A stretch of 64,000 bases of DNA from Aquimarina sp. U1-2 (lineage in GTDB: Bacteria; Bacteroidota; Bacteroidia; Flavobacteriales; Flavobacteriaceae): positions 1 through 64,000 of the forward strand of contig NZ_JAGKIK010000002.1 in assembly GCF_017897595.1 (NCBI RefSeq), given 5' to 3'. Both the position numbers and the translations under genes were made by a program. How positions within the stretch are numbered: the first letter of the stretch is position 1; every line of letters begins with the position of its first letter. The notes beneath the pieces were generated by a model. The model saw only the letters and a program-made list of their open reading frames with translations, did not search any database and had not been told where the DNA came from. Below, one piece after another: positions 42,304 to 50,980 of this stretch.

Positions 42304-42474
42304 ATTATCCGTAATTATGCCTAAAATTTAACTGAGCAGTCATCCTGAATTCATTTCAGGATCTTATTACGTTTATTTTCAGTAAAATGAGATGAGAAGC
42401 TGAAACGAGCCTGTGCTGAACTCGTTTCAGTATTCAGCTCGACGCAAACCGTTTAGATTAATTTACGGATATTC
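42304..42474. repeat. GAATATCCG-family palindromic repeat, copy 3
   Basis: The left end GATTATCCG and right end CGGATATTC are near-exact inverted repeats. The two inner hairpins are the same as at 10672-10839 and identity along the length is high. Confidence 0.8.
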
Positions 42475-42550
42475 ATAATTCTTAAGATAAAGATGTACTG
42501 TGAATGTTTTTATATAATAGAGATCTTCTAGTGTATCGTACCGGTTTAGT

Positions 42551-42558
42551 TATCTTTG
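42551..42558 (+). promoter_or_regulatory. -7 box abutting the thiL start
   Basis: TATCTTTG fits TAnnTTTG. It ends only 4 nt before the ATG at 42563, so the transcript is likely to start at or near the start codon (leaderless mRNA). Confidence 0.65.
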
Positions 42559-42562
42559 TACC

Positions 42563-43609
42563 ATGATAGAAGATAAAAACACACCTAGAACACAAATTTC
42601 TGATTTGGGAGAATTTGGTCTTATAGCACATTTGACAAAAAACTTTAAGATCAAGCAACCCACTACAGATTTTGGAATTGGCGACGATGCGGCGGTATTG
42701 GATTTTAAAGATAAAAAATGCGTAGTATCTACCGACCTGTTGATTGAAGGTGTTCATTTTGACTTGGCGTATATGCCTTTGAAACACTTAGGGTATAAAG
42801 CGGTTATCGTTAACCTTTCGGATATTTATGCCATGAATGCTCTGGCGACCCAAATTACAATTTCTATTGCGGTTTCTAATCGATTTCCGTTAGAAGCGTT
42901 AGAAGAACTTTATGCAGGTATCCATACTGCAGCCAAACTTTATGAAATAGACGTAGTTGGTGGTGATACTACCTCATCTACTACAGGATTGATCATTAGT
43001 GTTACGGCAGTTGGTTATGCAAATAAAGAAGAGTTGACGTATAGAAGCGGGGCAGGAGAAGGTGATCTTTTGGTAGTTTCGGGAGATTTGGGCGCAGCCT
43101 ATATGGGCCTACAAGTTTTAGAGAGAGAAAAACAGGTATTCGAGGTAAATCCCAATGCCCAACCAGATTTGGATCAATACACGTATCTTATCGAGAGGCA
43201 ACTCAAACCTGAAGCAAGAAAAGACATCCCTGAACTTCTCAAATCACTAGGGGTAAACCCAACCAGTATGATTGATATTAGTGATGGATTATCTTCAGAA
43301 GTAATTCATATCTGTAAACAATCTAAGGTAGGCGTAAATTTGTACGAAGAAAAAATTCCGTTAGACCCTACTGTAATTTCTATTTGTGAAGAATTCAAAC
43401 TCAACAGCACTACAATCGCTTTGAGCGGGGGTGAAGATTATGAATTGCTCTTTACCATAAAACAGGAAGATTATCCAAAAATTAAAGCCAATCCTAATTT
43501 AACAGTTATTGGTCATATCACCGAAGAAAAAAACGGAATAGGTTTGGTAACCAGAGCTAATGAAAAAATTGAATTAAAAGCACAGGGATGGAACCCACTA
43601 ACACCATAG
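42563..43609 (+). CDS. thiL: Thiamine-monophosphate kinase
   Basis: A 348-residue cytoplasmic enzyme that phosphorylates thiamine monophosphate to thiamine pyrophosphate, the last step of thiamine biosynthesis. AIR-synthase/PurM-like fold: FGIGDDAAVLD (about 38-48) with metal-binding Asp residues, VSTDLLIEGVHFD, VGGDTTSSTTG, IDISDGLSSEV and SGGEDYELLFT. The N-terminus MIEDKNTPRTQISDLGEFGL agrees with other Flavobacteriia ThiL, which supports this start even though the promoter -7 box is only 4 nt away. The gene is convergent with a small zinc-ribbon-like gene, with one base between stops. Confidence 0.96.
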   Translation: MIEDKNTPRTQISDLGEFGLIAHLTKNFKIKQPTTDFGIGDDAAVLDFKDKKCVVSTDLLIEGVHFDLAYMPLKHLGYKAVIVNLSDIYAMNALATQITISIAVSNRFPLEALEELYAGIHTAAKLYEIDVVGGDTTSSTTGLIISVTAVGYANKEELTYRSGAGEGDLLVVSGDLGAAYMGLQVLEREKQVFEVNPNAQPDLDQYTYLIERQLKPEARKDIPELLKSLGVNPTSMIDISDGLSSEVIHICKQSKVGVNLYEEKIPLDPTVISICEEFKLNSTTIALSGGEDYELLFTIKQEDYPKIKANPNLTVIGHITEEKNGIGLVTRANEKIELKAQGWNPLTP

Positions 43610-43610
43610 T

Positions 43611-43880
43611 TTAAGAAGCGGCTTGAAATGAGTTTTTTGTGTTGTTTCGAGCAATTTTTTTAGCATGAACAGAAGCTAGTGCATCATTAATTTCTTTTAG
43701 TTTTGGCGTCATGATTTCTAAACGACCTCTACTATTGGTAGTTGCCTGTTCTTTACAATGTGCACAGGTATATTCTTTGATGTGGTGCGTTACATTTTTG
43801 CTAAGAACAAAGTGGTGACCAAATAGAGAACAGTACATTTTTGAAAAAGAAAAGCTAGAATTGGGGGTAGATTTTTTCAT
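43611..43880 (-). CDS. Small protein with a CxxC zinc-ribbon-like motif
   Basis: An 89-residue basic protein. The core contains MYCSLFGHHFVLSKNVTHH then EYTCAHCKEQATT. The paired Cys/His residues (CSLFGH and CAHC) could bind one zinc. After that come TPKLKEINDALASVHAKK and a Ser/Asn-rich tail. I recall similar uncharacterised proteins in many Flavobacteriaceae, related to the DUF1660 type, but no function is known. It could be a nucleic-acid-binding or ribosome-associated factor. No transmembrane or signal sequence. It ends one base from the thiL stop. Confidence 0.75.
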   Translation of the reverse strand: MKKSTPNSSFSFSKMYCSLFGHHFVLSKNVTHHIKEYTCAHCKEQATTNSRGRLEIMTPKLKEINDALASVHAKKIARNNTKNSFQAAS

Positions 43881-44094
43881 TAGTATGAGGGTTTTATAAC
43901 ATAGTAAAAGATTAAAGGCTCATTATCAATACAATAATACTATTATTTTCTTAATTAACAATGATTTTGTAAGAAAAATTAATGCTTTATAAAGCAGTTT
44001 TAACATAAATAATGGCGATTAAGGTGTTTTTGTGCCTTAAAAAGTGTCTTTCGTCTAGTGATATACTGTTGTAGTTATTTGGCAATTTGATAAT

Positions 44095-44868
44095 TTATGC
44101 CAAGAATTTTTCAAGTTCTGACAAAAAATTTTCCGTATTTTCAACATGAATCATGTGTCCTGCGTCAAAGCTTATTAAATTCGTAGAAAGTTGTTCTGAT
44201 TCTTGTATACTTTTTTGATATGCTATTACGGGATCTTTTTTTCCTGAAAATATGGCTTTAGGTCCTTTAAAAGCATTAAGCACTTTGGACCTATCTTTTC
44301 TATTTTTCATTCCTTCTAAAGCCGATAGTATACCTTGAAGTGATGTTTGCGAGGCCTGATTTTTAATATGCATAATTTCGTTTTGTACTTTGGCTCTGTT
44401 TTTTTCTGCAAATAGATTCGTGATTGCCATACTGATATAAGCTTTGGGATTCTTTTTTACAAAATCAATAGCTCGAGATCGATTAATCTTACGTTCTTCG
44501 GAATCGGGATATGAAGTAGCGTTCACCAAAACCAATCCACCGACCAAATCAGGAAATAAATCAATAGCCGCTAGAGCCACATATCCACCCATAGAATGAC
44601 CCACCCATGTAGCATTAGAAACTCCTAAGTGAGTTAGTACTGCTTTAACGGCGTTTGCCATATCTTCCATAGTATGGATATATCCTAAACATTCAGTATG
44701 GCCATGGCCCAATAAATCTATAGCAATACATTGATACCGTTTGGAAAAAAAGGTTATGCAGTCTTGCCACATTGTCGAGTTTTCTAGAAAACCATGTAAA
44801 AAAACGATAGATTTGCCATGACCCACCTTATTATAATTTATTTTGATCCCTTTATACTTCAAAATCAT
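44095..44868 (-). CDS. Alpha/beta-fold hydrolase
   Basis: A 257-residue cytoplasmic hydrolase. The oxyanion region is HGFLENSTMW (25-34), the nucleophile elbow is GHSMGG with Ser92, an acid is likely in FSGKKDPVIAYQ, and the catalytic His is in DAGHMIHVE near residue 243. The lid region (about 130-185) is helical. It is related to the MhpC/MenH-type esterases, but the substrate cannot be named. It is divergent from brnQ with a 37-bp gap, so their promoters must overlap or lie inside the genes; no consensus -7 box was seen. Confidence 0.9.
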   Translation of the reverse strand: MILKYKGIKINYNKVGHGKSIVFLHGFLENSTMWQDCITFFSKRYQCIAIDLLGHGHTECLGYIHTMEDMANAVKAVLTHLGVSNATWVGHSMGGYVALAAIDLFPDLVGGLVLVNATSYPDSEERKINRSRAIDFVKKNPKAYISMAITNLFAEKNRAKVQNEIMHIKNQASQTSLQGILSALEGMKNRKDRSKVLNAFKGPKAIFSGKKDPVIAYQKSIQESEQLSTNLISFDAGHMIHVENTENFLSELEKFLA

Positions 44869-44905
44869 TTTGAAATTTTAATTTTAGCCTTATAAACGTA
44901 ACTAA

Positions 44906-46180
44906 ATGAGATTGAATAAAGAAACATTTGTAGCAGGATTTGCATTATTCTCAATGATCTTTGGTGCAGGAAATTTGATGCTTCCTCCGTTGTTGGGATT
45001 TAAAGCAGGTGATCAATGGCTCTGGGTTACTATTGGATTTGCTATATCAGCAGTACTTATTCCGCTGGCGGGTATCTTTGCCCATGCAAAACTCCAGGGA
45101 TCTATGTTGGATTTTGCTAAAAAAGTTTCTCCTGCTTTTAGTTTAGTTTATGGCCTGCTTGTATATGCGATCTCTATTGCTTTACCATCACCCCGTACCG
45201 CTTCTGTTACTCATGAAATGGCAATTCGACCGTTTTTTGAAACAAGCGCATGGATCACTAGTGCACTATATTTTGCATTCGTTTTACTGTTTGTACTCAA
45301 TCGATCCAAAATTTTGAGTGTACTGGGTAAATTTCTTTCACCAATAATTTTTGTGGTTATTCTGTGTATTATTTGTATTGGAATATTTGCTACCGAGGCA
45401 AATATCGTAGCCATGGATTTTGAGAAACCTTTAATTCATGGTTTATTAGAGGGATATCAAACTTTTGATGCTATCGGTGCAGTTGTAGTAGGTGGGGTAA
45501 TTCTCGTTTCTTTGAAAATAAAAGGCAAAAATGATATCATAAAAAACCGAAATATGATGATAACATCGGGTATCGTCGCTGGTATTGGTCTTTTGGTCAT
45601 CTATACAGGTATGATTTATAATGGTGCTTTATTCTACACACAATTTGAACCCGATGTCATACGAACCGAATTATTATCGGGATTAAGTTTAAAAGCATTA
45701 GGAAACATAGGTAAAGTTCTTCTAAGTATATTGGTAGGTTTATCCTGTTTTACAACGGCTGTGGGTATCGTTACCGGGACTTCAGATTTTATAAAAGAGA
45801 TTTTTGGAAATTCACAAAAAGCGTATGTCATAACCGCTATTACAGGTTGTGCATTTGGGGTACTTATGGGTCAATTTAATGTGCATTATATCATAGATGT
45901 GGCTGTTCCTTCATTAATGCTAATTTATCCTACCACTATTGTTTTGATATTTTTGAACATACTCCCAGAAAGGGTCACTTCTCAATTGGTTTTTAGAACG
46001 GTAGTGTTTGTGACTATAATTTTTAGTATTCCGGATTTTTTGGTATCCATCGGGTTTCGAGAGGAAATGAAGCCGCTATTAGATCTAATTCCTTTAGGGA
46101 CTTATAGTTTGGCGTGGCTTATTCCTGCCGTTTTTTCTTTAGTATTTGTAAATATTATGCGTTTGTTTATAAAAAATTGA
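44906..46180 (+). CDS. brnQ: Branched-chain amino acid transport protein BrnQ
   Basis: A 424-residue inner-membrane LIVCS-family carrier that imports leucine, isoleucine and valine with Na+ or H+. It begins MRLNKETFVAGFALFSMIFG, followed by the family GAGNLMLPPLLGFKAG, and shows about twelve hydrophobic segments. ALPSPRTASVTHEM is another family signature. The length is typical. It stands alone between the divergent hydrolase and a convergent unknown membrane protein. Confidence 0.95.
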   Translation: MRLNKETFVAGFALFSMIFGAGNLMLPPLLGFKAGDQWLWVTIGFAISAVLIPLAGIFAHAKLQGSMLDFAKKVSPAFSLVYGLLVYAISIALPSPRTASVTHEMAIRPFFETSAWITSALYFAFVLLFVLNRSKILSVLGKFLSPIIFVVILCIICIGIFATEANIVAMDFEKPLIHGLLEGYQTFDAIGAVVVGGVILVSLKIKGKNDIIKNRNMMITSGIVAGIGLLVIYTGMIYNGALFYTQFEPDVIRTELLSGLSLKALGNIGKVLLSILVGLSCFTTAVGIVTGTSDFIKEIFGNSQKAYVITAITGCAFGVLMGQFNVHYIIDVAVPSLMLIYPTTIVLIFLNILPERVTSQLVFRTVVFVTIIFSIPDFLVSIGFREEMKPLLDLIPLGTYSLAWLIPAVFSLVFVNIMRLFIKN

Positions 46181-46295
46181 ATCGGTTATCGTTTACCCTA
46201 TTTTTGCATTGGAAAAGGTCGATATAGCGTTAGACTTTTGATCAAAACTCACATAAGTTTTTTACGCCGAACACATATTCATTTAGACCAGTTCA

Positions 46296-46934
46296 CTAAT
46301 TATCTAAAACATTTACAATAACTTCGTAATTTGAAAGCATTCCTTTACTAAATTTTGATTTAAGAACTGCAGTAGGCTTTGCTACAAAAGAGTTCATTGG
46401 ATAAGCTTCATTGGTTAAAGGCTCTGTAAAATTTTCTGGCATTTTATTTTTGCTTTCGACCAATATTACCTCTTTATCACTGATAGTTTTTATGAGATAC
46501 ACTTTCTCTGTAGACGCTACAAGATCACCTTGCTCTAATTGTTGCAGTATCATTTTTTGCTGTTGTTTATTTTTGGACATAAAAGATGCTTCATGGGCTT
46601 TTCCACTTTTTATTCCAGAATAGATACCTATAGGAATAGCAATAAAAATGAGCAAGGTTACGATGGCAGCAGTCCAGTATCCCCAAGTCGGAACCTTGAG
46701 ATTTCTTTTCATTTCTGCTGCCGTCTCTTTAATCTCTGTAGTCCAATTTGATTTTTTGATACGCTTTCCTGTATCGGCACATACTAGTTGTGTAACTTTT
46801 GAAGGAAACATAAAAAATAACGCTTGTACATCTTTTCGTATGAGTTGAAGTACAACTTTTCCAGAATTACAATTACCGTTTAATAATGTAAAATCTCGTT
46901 CTTCAATAAGTTGCTCTCTAATATATATCCACAT
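46296..46934 (-). CDS. Unknown single-pass membrane protein
   Basis: A 212-residue protein without recognised domain. A cytoplasmic N-terminal part (1-84) contains LICADTGKRIKK-like residues (VCADTGKRIKKSNWTTEI) and Cys21. A transmembrane helix spans about 87-108 (AAIVTLLIFIAIPIGIYSGI). The extracytoplasmic part (110-212) has a Gln-rich helix (KNKQQQKMILQQLEQGDLV) followed by a small beta domain. Three lipoprotein paralogs lie upstream on the same strand, 41 bp away, so it may be the last gene of that operon. A role in anchoring or assembling those lipoproteins is speculation. Confidence 0.7.
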   Translation of the reverse strand: MWIYIREQLIEERDFTLLNGNCNSGKVVLQLIRKDVQALFFMFPSKVTQLVCADTGKRIKKSNWTTEIKETAAEMKRNLKVPTWGYWTAAIVTLLIFIAIPIGIYSGIKSGKAHEASFMSKNKQQQKMILQQLEQGDLVASTEKVYLIKTISDKEVILVESKNKMPENFTEPLTNEAYPMNSFVAKPTAVLKSKFSKGMLSNYEVIVNVLDN

Positions 46935-46975
46935 AGCTTAAATGTTCATTAATTTTAATTTAACCGATTTCAGAG

Positions 46976-48826
46976 TTAAAAGATAGATACACTATTTCCA
47001 TTATCTCTTAATGTTTGTGCATCAGTTGTTGCTTGTGCAGAAGCTTCTCCTGTAAGTGTAATTCTTGTTCCTGTAATAGGAGGGGCTACATTCACTAAAC
47101 TAGTGAGTATGTTGTCTATGACGGTAGTTGAGAGATTGCCTCTACTTCCTCCTAGACGTAGTGTAGAAAAGTTTTGTGCCGAAGATAGGTTTAGCGTGGT
47201 AATCGGCACATCAGAATCTACAGTTAATTCAGAAAAAGTGGTGAGGCTTTCAAAATTAATCGTGGCCAATTGTTCTTCATTAATGGTAATACTTCGAATA
47301 TTAGAGGTCGTTTCAAGATTAGGAAAAGAAATAGTAGTAACTGAGGTATTATTATTTATGTCGATTGTTGAAAATGTGTCGCTACCGGTTATTGTTGACA
47401 GGGCTGGAAATGAAATTGACGGTACAGAGGCATTAGTCGAAATCGATAGTGTTGAATGTAACGTTGTTAGATTAGAAAAATCCATACGGGTTAAGTTGGG
47501 GTGACTCCTAATATCAAAAGAAGTTCGAACATCTGGTACTCCGGCAGAAGCAAGTTGAGGAAATGCTACAGATTCTAATGCGGTATTGCTTGAGATGACA
47601 AGGCTAGCATTAAGATTGACAAGCTTTTCAAAACTTACTGTATTTAAATTCTCGTTTGTTGAAATCGTAATGGCACCATCTGTATTGACCAGCTCATTAA
47701 TTTGTATGGTTGTTAATGCCGGGTTTTCTGAAATTCGAATAGCCTCAGCTACTGTTAAACTTGGTAGCGAAACACTAGTTAAATTACTGTTCTCTGTAAT
47801 AGACACCGTTCTTGTTTCTTGTAGTGCGTCAAGTTGTAGTGTAATTAAGTTACTTTCAAAAATAGTAAGTGAAGAAATACGTAACAAGTCCGGAAAAATA
47901 AGTGATGTTAAACTGGGATTATTCCTGAGCGTAAAAGTATTTGTGATGGCTTCGAGCGCATTAGCTTCAAAAAGGGTCAGGTTGTCATTATTTTCTATAC
48001 GTACTCGATTAAATTTATCTATGGCTCCCAATGTTACAGTGCTCAATGTCATATTCCTCTGAATCGTAATACCCGCTCCTTGGTCCATTGTAGTATTAGC
48101 CAATAAAGGGGCATTCACACTTTCTAAACTTTCATTATCTTGAATAAAAAAACCGTCTATGGTTTCAAGTTGAGGTAAGTTTATTTCAGATAGTCTAGTC
48201 TCTCGAATAGAAAGATTTCCTAGGGTTTGTAAGTTTGGAACACTAAGAGAAGATACATTTTCAGATGATTGTATGCTCAAATTTCCTATCGCTTTACACT
48301 CAGGTAGATTGAGTATTTCCAGTATCGGATTTTCTTCAATTTCTAAGCGATCTAATTGTGTAACCGAATTTAAATTCAAAGAGTTAAGTACTACATTTTC
48401 TTCAATATTTAGATCTAATGCATCATTTAATTTTTCTAAATTAACAGTTGCCAATGCATCGTTTCTACTGATTTCGACGTCTTCAAGAACAGTTTCAAGA
48501 TTAGGTAATGACAGATTTTGTAAGCTGCTATTGCCAGATACTTCCAAATTGATTAGTGTTGTGATTTCGGTAAGATCCAGGGTCGTTAAATTAGTTGTAT
48601 TTAAAACAAGAACGGTATGTGTATTATTACCTTGATTATTTGCGATTACTTGTAACGCTTCTTCATCGGTGATATCTCCTGCAAATACCAGATACTCTAA
48701 ACCTAGGTTGAAGCCATTTTCACCATCAATACCATCGACCCCATCAATTCCATCTTCTCCATCGCTGCAAGAAAAGACCGTTAGCGTAAGGATTATACTT
48801 AGTATTCTAACAAAATAATTTTTCAT
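46976..48826 (-). CDS. Collagen-like/leucine-rich-type surface lipoprotein, paralog 3
   Basis: A 616-residue lipoprotein, last of a tandem set of three. Lipobox TVFSC with Cys20, immediately followed by a collagen-like Gly-x-Asp stalk (DGEDGIDGVDGIDGENG). A conserved 30-residue segment (GDITDEEALQVIANNQGNNT) precedes a long solenoid (about 65-540) of 20-24-residue repeats of the form LxxIxIxxNxxLTxIxLPxL. These resemble receptor-L/leucine-rich repeats. The C-terminal cap (about 540-616) is shared by all three: STTVIDNILTSLVNVAPP and TLRDNGNSVSI. No protease or glycosidase motif is visible; a ligand-binding or adhesive surface role is inferred. I use the ATG at 48826 rather than the longer frame. 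Confidence 0.82.
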   Translation of the reverse strand: MKNYFVRILSIILTLTVFSCSDGEDGIDGVDGIDGENGFNLGLEYLVFAGDITDEEALQVIANNQGNNTHTVLVLNTTNLTTLDLTEITTLINLEVSGNSSLQNLSLPNLETVLEDVEISRNDALATVNLEKLNDALDLNIEENVVLNSLNLNSVTQLDRLEIEENPILEILNLPECKAIGNLSIQSSENVSSLSVPNLQTLGNLSIRETRLSEINLPQLETIDGFFIQDNESLESVNAPLLANTTMDQGAGITIQRNMTLSTVTLGAIDKFNRVRIENNDNLTLFEANALEAITNTFTLRNNPSLTSLIFPDLLRISSLTIFESNLITLQLDALQETRTVSITENSNLTSVSLPSLTVAEAIRISENPALTTIQINELVNTDGAITISTNENLNTVSFEKLVNLNASLVISSNTALESVAFPQLASAGVPDVRTSFDIRSHPNLTRMDFSNLTTLHSTLSISTNASVPSISFPALSTITGSDTFSTIDINNNTSVTTISFPNLETTSNIRSITINEEQLATINFESLTTFSELTVDSDVPITTLNLSSAQNFSTLRLGGSRGNLSTTVIDNILTSLVNVAPPITGTRITLTGEASAQATTDAQTLRDNGNSVSIF

Positions 48827-48877
48827 AACTAAAAATTTGGTTGTTTTTTTGTTCACTAGTTGTAACTGCTTTTCGCA

Positions 48878-50938
48878 TTAATCAAAAATATTGACTGTAT
48901 TACCGTTAGCTCTTAATGTTTCTGCTTGCGATTCTGCTTGTACAGAGGCAACACCTGATAATGTAATTCTTTTACTACTAATTGCAGGCGTTATACTCAC
49001 CAAATGACTTAATATAGTATCTATGACAGTGGTCGACAGGTTCCCTTGACTTGACAGATTAAGTGTCGAAAACTCCCGAATTGACGAAAAATCAACCGAT
49101 GTAAGCAAAACCATAGAGTCTATGTCTACCGATCGAACCGTGGTAAGCCTCCCAAAATTCACAGATTCTAACATGTTCTCATCGATAACTATTTCTACAC
49201 TAGATCCCGTTATCGTTTCAAGACTTGGAAAAGATATACTGGTAATTAAATCGTTATTTTCGATTTCTAATGCTATTGATTTATCTACAACGTTAATTGA
49301 AGATAATTGTGGAAAAGATAACGCAGCCAAGGCAGTATTTCTGGAGATTTCAAAAGTTGCATGAATGGTAGCTAGATTAGAAAAATCGAGATTCGCCAAT
49401 AGAGCATTGTTACTAATGGTAAACCGTGGCGGAAAAAAGTTTGAAGAATTTCTATTCCCTACAATACGTAATACAGGAAAGGAAATGGTTGTTAAAGATT
49501 CATTATTGTTAATTTCAAATCTATCTGAATTTTGAACAGTCGTTAATGCAGGAAAATTAATTTGTTGAAGCGCCGTATTATTTACAATCCTGAGGTTTAT
49601 GGTTTGTATTGCATCATCGCTTCCTAAGGTGATGAGTTTTGCAAAATTTATAGAAGTTAATGCATCATTTCCTGATATAAATAAAATTTGGAGTAAAACT
49701 TCTAAGTTTGGAAATGAAATATCTGTTAATTTTATATTATTAGCGATAGATAACTCATTTTCAATATTTTGCAATGCATTAAAATTCATGCGTTCTAATC
49801 CTTCGTTTTCAGAAATAGCAATGTTCTCACATCTGGTCATTTGTGAAAAATCTATTTGCACTAGTGCCTGATTTTCAACAATAGAAATATCTTGATCATT
49901 TGCAGTCACATTAGGAAACGACACCGTGGTTAGCGTTTCATTTTCTTCAATAACTATCCTTTTTGAACTTGTCAAATTAGGAAAGGATAGTGAGGTAGCC
50001 AAAGGATTAGAGTCAAATCTAAAATATCCTATAGACGCTAATGCATCGCTATTAAGTGTAGTAAAATTTTGGTTATTTCTGATCAAAATACCACTCACGC
50101 TAGTCAAAGCAGGCAAGTTTACAGTATTTAAATTTAGATTATTGTTTATCGATAGAATAAGATCATCGTCCTCATCTACAACCGTATCATTAGTTAGCGC
50201 GGGTAAATTAATGCTTGTAATTGCTTCGTTGTTATTGATGCGTATTTCTCCAAAAGTCTGCAAACCTTCAATAGTGATTATGGGTAGCTTTGTATTTGCA
50301 TTAATTTCTAAGGAACCAGCAGATTCGAGAACATCTAAAGATAAAGCAGTTAAGTTCTCGTTTCCAGAAATACGTAGTCGCTCAATAACCTCAACCAAAG
50401 CAGGGATACTTATAGTTTCTAACGCAGGGTTGGTCCCGATAGAAAGTCGCTCTGCCCTGGCAAGTTGATTAATAATAATAGTACTTAATGTATTATTACT
50501 GGAAATACTAAAATTACCACTTATTTCATTTAGTACAGGCATTTCAATAGTGATCAGTGCATCATTACCTGAAATTAGAGCGTTTTGATATGTGGCGTTA
50601 AGATTTGGTAGTGATAGTTGTTGCAGGCGTTCGTTGTTTCTTATTTCTAATTGTACTAGTGATGTAAGCTGCGGAAGCTCTAATACGGTTAGGTTCGTTG
50701 TGTTTTCTACGACCAGGGTATGTGTATTTGCTCCGGCAGTTTCAGCAATTAAAGAAGCTACCTCTTCATTGCTCATATCTCCGGAAATTGAAATAAAACC
50801 TTTACCGCTAATGTCTCTACCATCAATGCCATCTATACCATCAACTCCGTCTGTTCCATTAACGCCATCTTCTGTGCTACAGGAAATAACTGTTGCTAAA
50901 ATCGTAATTACAAAAATGTTAAGATATCTATTTTTCAT
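48878..50938 (-). CDS. Collagen-like/leucine-rich-type surface lipoprotein, paralog 2
   Basis: A 686-residue member of the tandem triplet and the longest of the three. Lipobox TVISC with Cys20, then the Gly-rich stalk DGVNGTDGVDGIDGIDGRD. The post-stalk segment GDMSNEEVASLIAETAGANT matches the equivalent part of its neighbours, and about 22 solenoid repeats follow (for example LERLRISGNENLTALSLDVL-type units). The C-terminal cap reads TTVIDTILSHLVSITP then TLRANGNTVNIF. The repeats have Asn at fixed positions, like leucine-rich repeats, with the frequent phrase SFPxL. It lies 51 bp upstream of paralog 3 and 42 bp downstream of paralog 1, consistent with one transcript. Confidence 0.82.
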   Translation of the reverse strand: MKNRYLNIFVITILATVISCSTEDGVNGTDGVDGIDGIDGRDISGKGFISISGDMSNEEVASLIAETAGANTHTLVVENTTNLTVLELPQLTSLVQLEIRNNERLQQLSLPNLNATYQNALISGNDALITIEMPVLNEISGNFSISSNNTLSTIIINQLARAERLSIGTNPALETISIPALVEVIERLRISGNENLTALSLDVLESAGSLEINANTKLPIITIEGLQTFGEIRINNNEAITSINLPALTNDTVVDEDDDLILSINNNLNLNTVNLPALTSVSGILIRNNQNFTTLNSDALASIGYFRFDSNPLATSLSFPNLTSSKRIVIEENETLTTVSFPNVTANDQDISIVENQALVQIDFSQMTRCENIAISENEGLERMNFNALQNIENELSIANNIKLTDISFPNLEVLLQILFISGNDALTSINFAKLITLGSDDAIQTINLRIVNNTALQQINFPALTTVQNSDRFEINNNESLTTISFPVLRIVGNRNSSNFFPPRFTISNNALLANLDFSNLATIHATFEISRNTALAALSFPQLSSINVVDKSIALEIENNDLITSISFPSLETITGSSVEIVIDENMLESVNFGRLTTVRSVDIDSMVLLTSVDFSSIREFSTLNLSSQGNLSTTVIDTILSHLVSITPAISSKRITLSGVASVQAESQAETLRANGNTVNIFD

Positions 50939-50980
50939 CGTTACATGTTTATTTTCATAAATTCTAAAGCATAGTACGCT

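Larger units (their letters stand above)
42113..42562. other. Divergent intergenic region between suf operon and thiL
   Basis: Holds the suf -7 box (42146-42153), a 171-bp GAATATCCG-family repeat (42304-42474) and the thiL -7 box (42551-42558). No gene is visible. Confidence 0.6.
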
